7,404 nucleotides of DNA, taken from the NCBI GenBank assembly GCA_030425615.1, contig JAUIAI010000114.1, positions 1 to 7,404 of the forward strand, in the 5' to 3' direction. This stretch comes from Gammaproteobacteria bacterium (lineage in GTDB: Bacteria; Pseudomonadota; Gammaproteobacteria; Burkholderiales; Burkholderiaceae_E). Shown piece after piece: positions 5,656 to 7,404 of the stretch. How positions within the stretch are numbered: position 1 is the first letter of the stretch; each line of letters starts with the position of its first letter. The position numbers and the translations under genes are program-made. The notes under the pieces were generated by a model. That model searched no databases and was not told the DNA's origin. It saw only the letters and a program-made list of their open reading frames with translations.

Positions 5656-7359
5656 ATGAGCGCCGCCGCGGGCGAGTTGCCCGAAGGACCGGCGGGCGGA
5701 GCGCTGCCGCGCAGCCGCGCGGCCACCCAGGAGGTGCCTGAATCCTACTGGCTGGCGCTTCGCTGGTACTCGCTCAGCCGGATTCTCATTGCCGCACTGC
5801 TCTGGTTCGCCGGTGCGTCGGAGATCGGGCCTCGCTGGCTGGAAATGACCGAGGTCAACGCGTTCCGCGCGATGGCCATGACCTACTTCCTGATCGCGCT
5901 GCTGTTCCTCGCGATCATCCGGCCGCTGCGGCCGCGGCTGCAACTGCAGCTCTTCATCCAGGTGGCCACCGATCTCGCCGCGCTGACCGTGCTCGTGCAC
6001 CTCACCGGCGGGGTGCGGGGCGGGCTGGGGTCGCTGATGATCGCGTCGGTGGCCGCGGGGTCGGTGTTGTCGTCCCGCCGGCTGGCCGCCACGTTCGCGG
6101 CCGGCGCCACCCTGTTGCTGCTCGGGGAGACGGTCCTGCGCGCGGCCGCCTACGGCCCGGATCCGTCGCTGATCGCGCAGGCCGGGCTGATCGGTGCGGC
6201 CTGCTTTCTGACCGCCATGTCGGTCAACTGGCTCGCGTCGCGCTTGCAGGCCCAGGAGGAGCTGGTGCGCCTGCGCGGAGCCGATGTGCGCAACCAGCTC
6301 GCCGTCACGCAAAGAGTGATCGCGGAGCTCGAGCAGGGGGTGCTGGTGGTGAGGCCCGACGGGCGGCTGCGCACCATGAACCGGGCCGCGCAGATCCTGC
6401 TCGGCGTGGACGCCTCCGCGCTCGAGGACGACAAGGCGCCGCGTCTGCGCGAACTGCTCGATCCGGGCTGGGCCCCCCTGATCGACCAGTACGCCCACTG
6501 GCGGCGCGACGGGGGCGCCGAGCCGGGCGAGTTCACCTGCGAGTTCGCCGGCCCAGACCCTGATGCCGGCCCCGGGCGCGTCCGGGTGCGCATGGTGTCC
6601 GCGCTGGGCACCGCGGGCCCGTCGGACGCCATGTTGTTGATCGAGAGCCTGAGGGAGATCGAGCAGCGTGCCCAGCAGCTCAAGCTCGCGTCGATGGGGC
6701 GCCTTTCGGCCTCCATCGCCCACGAGATCCGCAATCCGCTGGGCGCGATCCGGCACGCCAACGGGCTGCTGGCGGAGCAACTCGAGTCGGTGCCGCTCGA
6801 GCGGCTGGCGAAGATCATCGAGGACAACACCGTGCGCATCAACCGGGTCATCGAGGACGTGCTCTCGATCTCCCGGGGCGAGAAAGCCATGGACGAAGCG
6901 GTGGACATGCAGCAGTTCCTCACCGGCTTCCTGCCCGAGTTCACGGTCCAGTCGGGGGCCGATCGCCGCCGCATCCGGCTCGCCCTGGAAACCGATGCAC
7001 CGATCCGTTTCGATTCGGGCCAGCTTCGGCAGGTACTGGTCAACCTCGTGGGCAACGCGTTGCGTTACGCGTCTCCGGAGGCAGGGGCGGTTCTGGTCCG
7101 TTGGCGTAAACTGGACGATGACCGGCTCGAACTGAGCGTTGCCGACGACGGGCCCGGTCTGGGAACTGATGCAATGCAGCACGCCTTCGAACCCTTTTTC
7201 ACCACCGAGTCCCGCGGCACGGGCCTGGGCCTTTACCTGACGCGCGAACTCTGTGCGCTGAACGGCGCGTCCATCCGCTACCAGCCCATCCGGGCGGGTG
7301 AGCGCTACAGCGGGGCCTTCGTCATCGAGCCGCGCCGGCCGGCGGCGGGCGCCGTATGA
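5656..7359 (+). CDS. pilS: PilS-like membrane sensor histidine kinase
   Basis: A 567-residue two-component sensor kinase. In characterised bacteria PilS monitors pilin in the inner membrane and controls phosphorylation of PilR, a sigma-54 activator of pilA. About six membrane segments fit residues 41-55, 72-88, 98-117, 122-139, 143-163 and 172-195. A short coiled region leads to a PAS-like domain (about 218-330, starting IAELEQGVLVVRPDGRL). The kinase core shows the H-box SIAHEIRNPLGAIRHA with the phosphorylated H356, the N-box LVNLVGNALRYA (N463, N467), the G1 box DDGPGLG (497-503), the F-box FEPFFTT (511-517) and the G2 box GTGLGLYL (521-528), so it appears catalytically intact. ATG at 5656 is preferred; a GTG at 5599 would overlap the preceding gene by 47 nt. 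The start lacks a clear Shine-Dalgarno sequence. About 30 polar residues precede the first helix. The next gene starts inside its stop codon. PilS is the best call from context and architecture; another NtrB/PilS-like kinase is the alternative. Confidence 0.87.
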   Translation: MSAAAGELPEGPAGGALPRSRAATQEVPESYWLALRWYSLSRILIAALLWFAGASEIGPRWLEMTEVNAFRAMAMTYFLIALLFLAIIRPLRPRLQLQLFIQVATDLAALTVLVHLTGGVRGGLGSLMIASVAAGSVLSSRRLAATFAAGATLLLLGETVLRAAAYGPDPSLIAQAGLIGAACFLTAMSVNWLASRLQAQEELVRLRGADVRNQLAVTQRVIAELEQGVLVVRPDGRLRTMNRAAQILLGVDASALEDDKAPRLRELLDPGWAPLIDQYAHWRRDGGAEPGEFTCEFAGPDPDAGPGRVRVRMVSALGTAGPSDAMLLIESLREIEQRAQQLKLASMGRLSASIAHEIRNPLGAIRHANGLLAEQLESVPLERLAKIIEDNTVRINRVIEDVLSISRGEKAMDEAVDMQQFLTGFLPEFTVQSGADRRRIRLALETDAPIRFDSGQLRQVLVNLVGNALRYASPEAGAVLVRWRKLDDDRLELSVADDGPGLGTDAMQHAFEPFFTTESRGTGLGLYLTRELCALNGASIRYQPIRAGERYSGAFVIEPRRPAAGAV

Positions 7360-7404
7360 CGCCTCCCGACGGGGCGCGGGCGGGGACGCGGGGTATCCCC
7401 CGTG
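7356..7404 (+). CDS. Start of a downstream gene, probably the PilR response regulator (cut by window end)
   Basis: ATG at 7356 overlaps the pilS stop in ATGA, the usual sign of a coupled kinase-regulator pair, and the frame stays open for 16 codons to the window end. The visible peptide (MTPPDGARAGTRGIPR) shows no receiver-domain motif, so the identity rests on gene order alone. It may be an N-terminal extension before the receiver domain, or the true start may lie beyond the window. Confidence 0.4.
   Translation, partial: MTPPDGARAGTRGIPR

Noticed and set aside
5470..7182. 570-codon open frame on the minus strand across the PP0621 and pilS genes
   Set aside because: It lies antisense to a kinase with all catalytic motifs. 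Its translation is rich in Arg, His, Gln and Pro with no recognisable domain, as expected for shadow frames in GC-rich DNA.
7389..7402. CGGGG-TATC-CCCCG hairpin near the window end
   Set aside because: The 5-bp stem lies within the presumed coding start of the next gene and is easily produced by chance in such GC-rich sequence.

Overview
The window looks like chromosomal DNA from a GC-rich proteobacterium. Codon third positions are strongly G/C, there is almost no non-coding DNA, and the genes are ordinary housekeeping and regulatory families. The divergent pair ffh and cytochrome-c-assembly-like ypjD, followed by a PP0621-type small zinc protein and a PilS-type histidine kinase, is an arrangement I associate mainly with betaproteobacteria (Burkholderiales and relatives). 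A gammaproteobacterium is possible. This placement is inference from gene order and not from a marker gene.

Layout. From 1 to 3056 (+ strand) lies the end of an operon: a 5'-truncated fusion of a circularly permuted ATP-grasp domain with an alpha-E domain, then a transglutaminase-like cysteine hydrolase whose start codon overlaps the fusion's stop. A 71-bp convergent gap (3057-3127) holds a strong GC-rich inverted repeat. From 4483 back to 3128 (- strand) is ffh, the SRP GTPase. A 23-bp divergent gap separates it from a + strand run: ypjD/CcsA-like membrane protein (4507-5379), a 77-residue membrane-anchored zinc-binding protein of PP0621 type (5412-5645), a complete PilS-like sensor kinase (5656-7359), and the first codons of a gene overlapping the pilS stop by 4 nt (7356 to the window end), most likely pilR.

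How the genes work together. The first pair belongs to a widely distributed predicted peptide-ligation or amide-modification module (ATP-grasp ligase, alpha-E helper, transglutaminase-like hydrolase) whose substrate is, as far as I know, not established. Ffh delivers nascent membrane proteins to the translocon. The PilS/PilR pair in other bacteria senses membrane pilin levels and drives sigma-54-dependent pilin transcription. No rRNA, tRNA, CRISPR array, insertion sequence or phage gene was seen. No gene-free stretch exceeds about 71 bp. The most interesting content is the under-characterised ATP-grasp/alpha-E/transglutaminase module. The remainder is an ordinary core-genome region with a few features worth checking.
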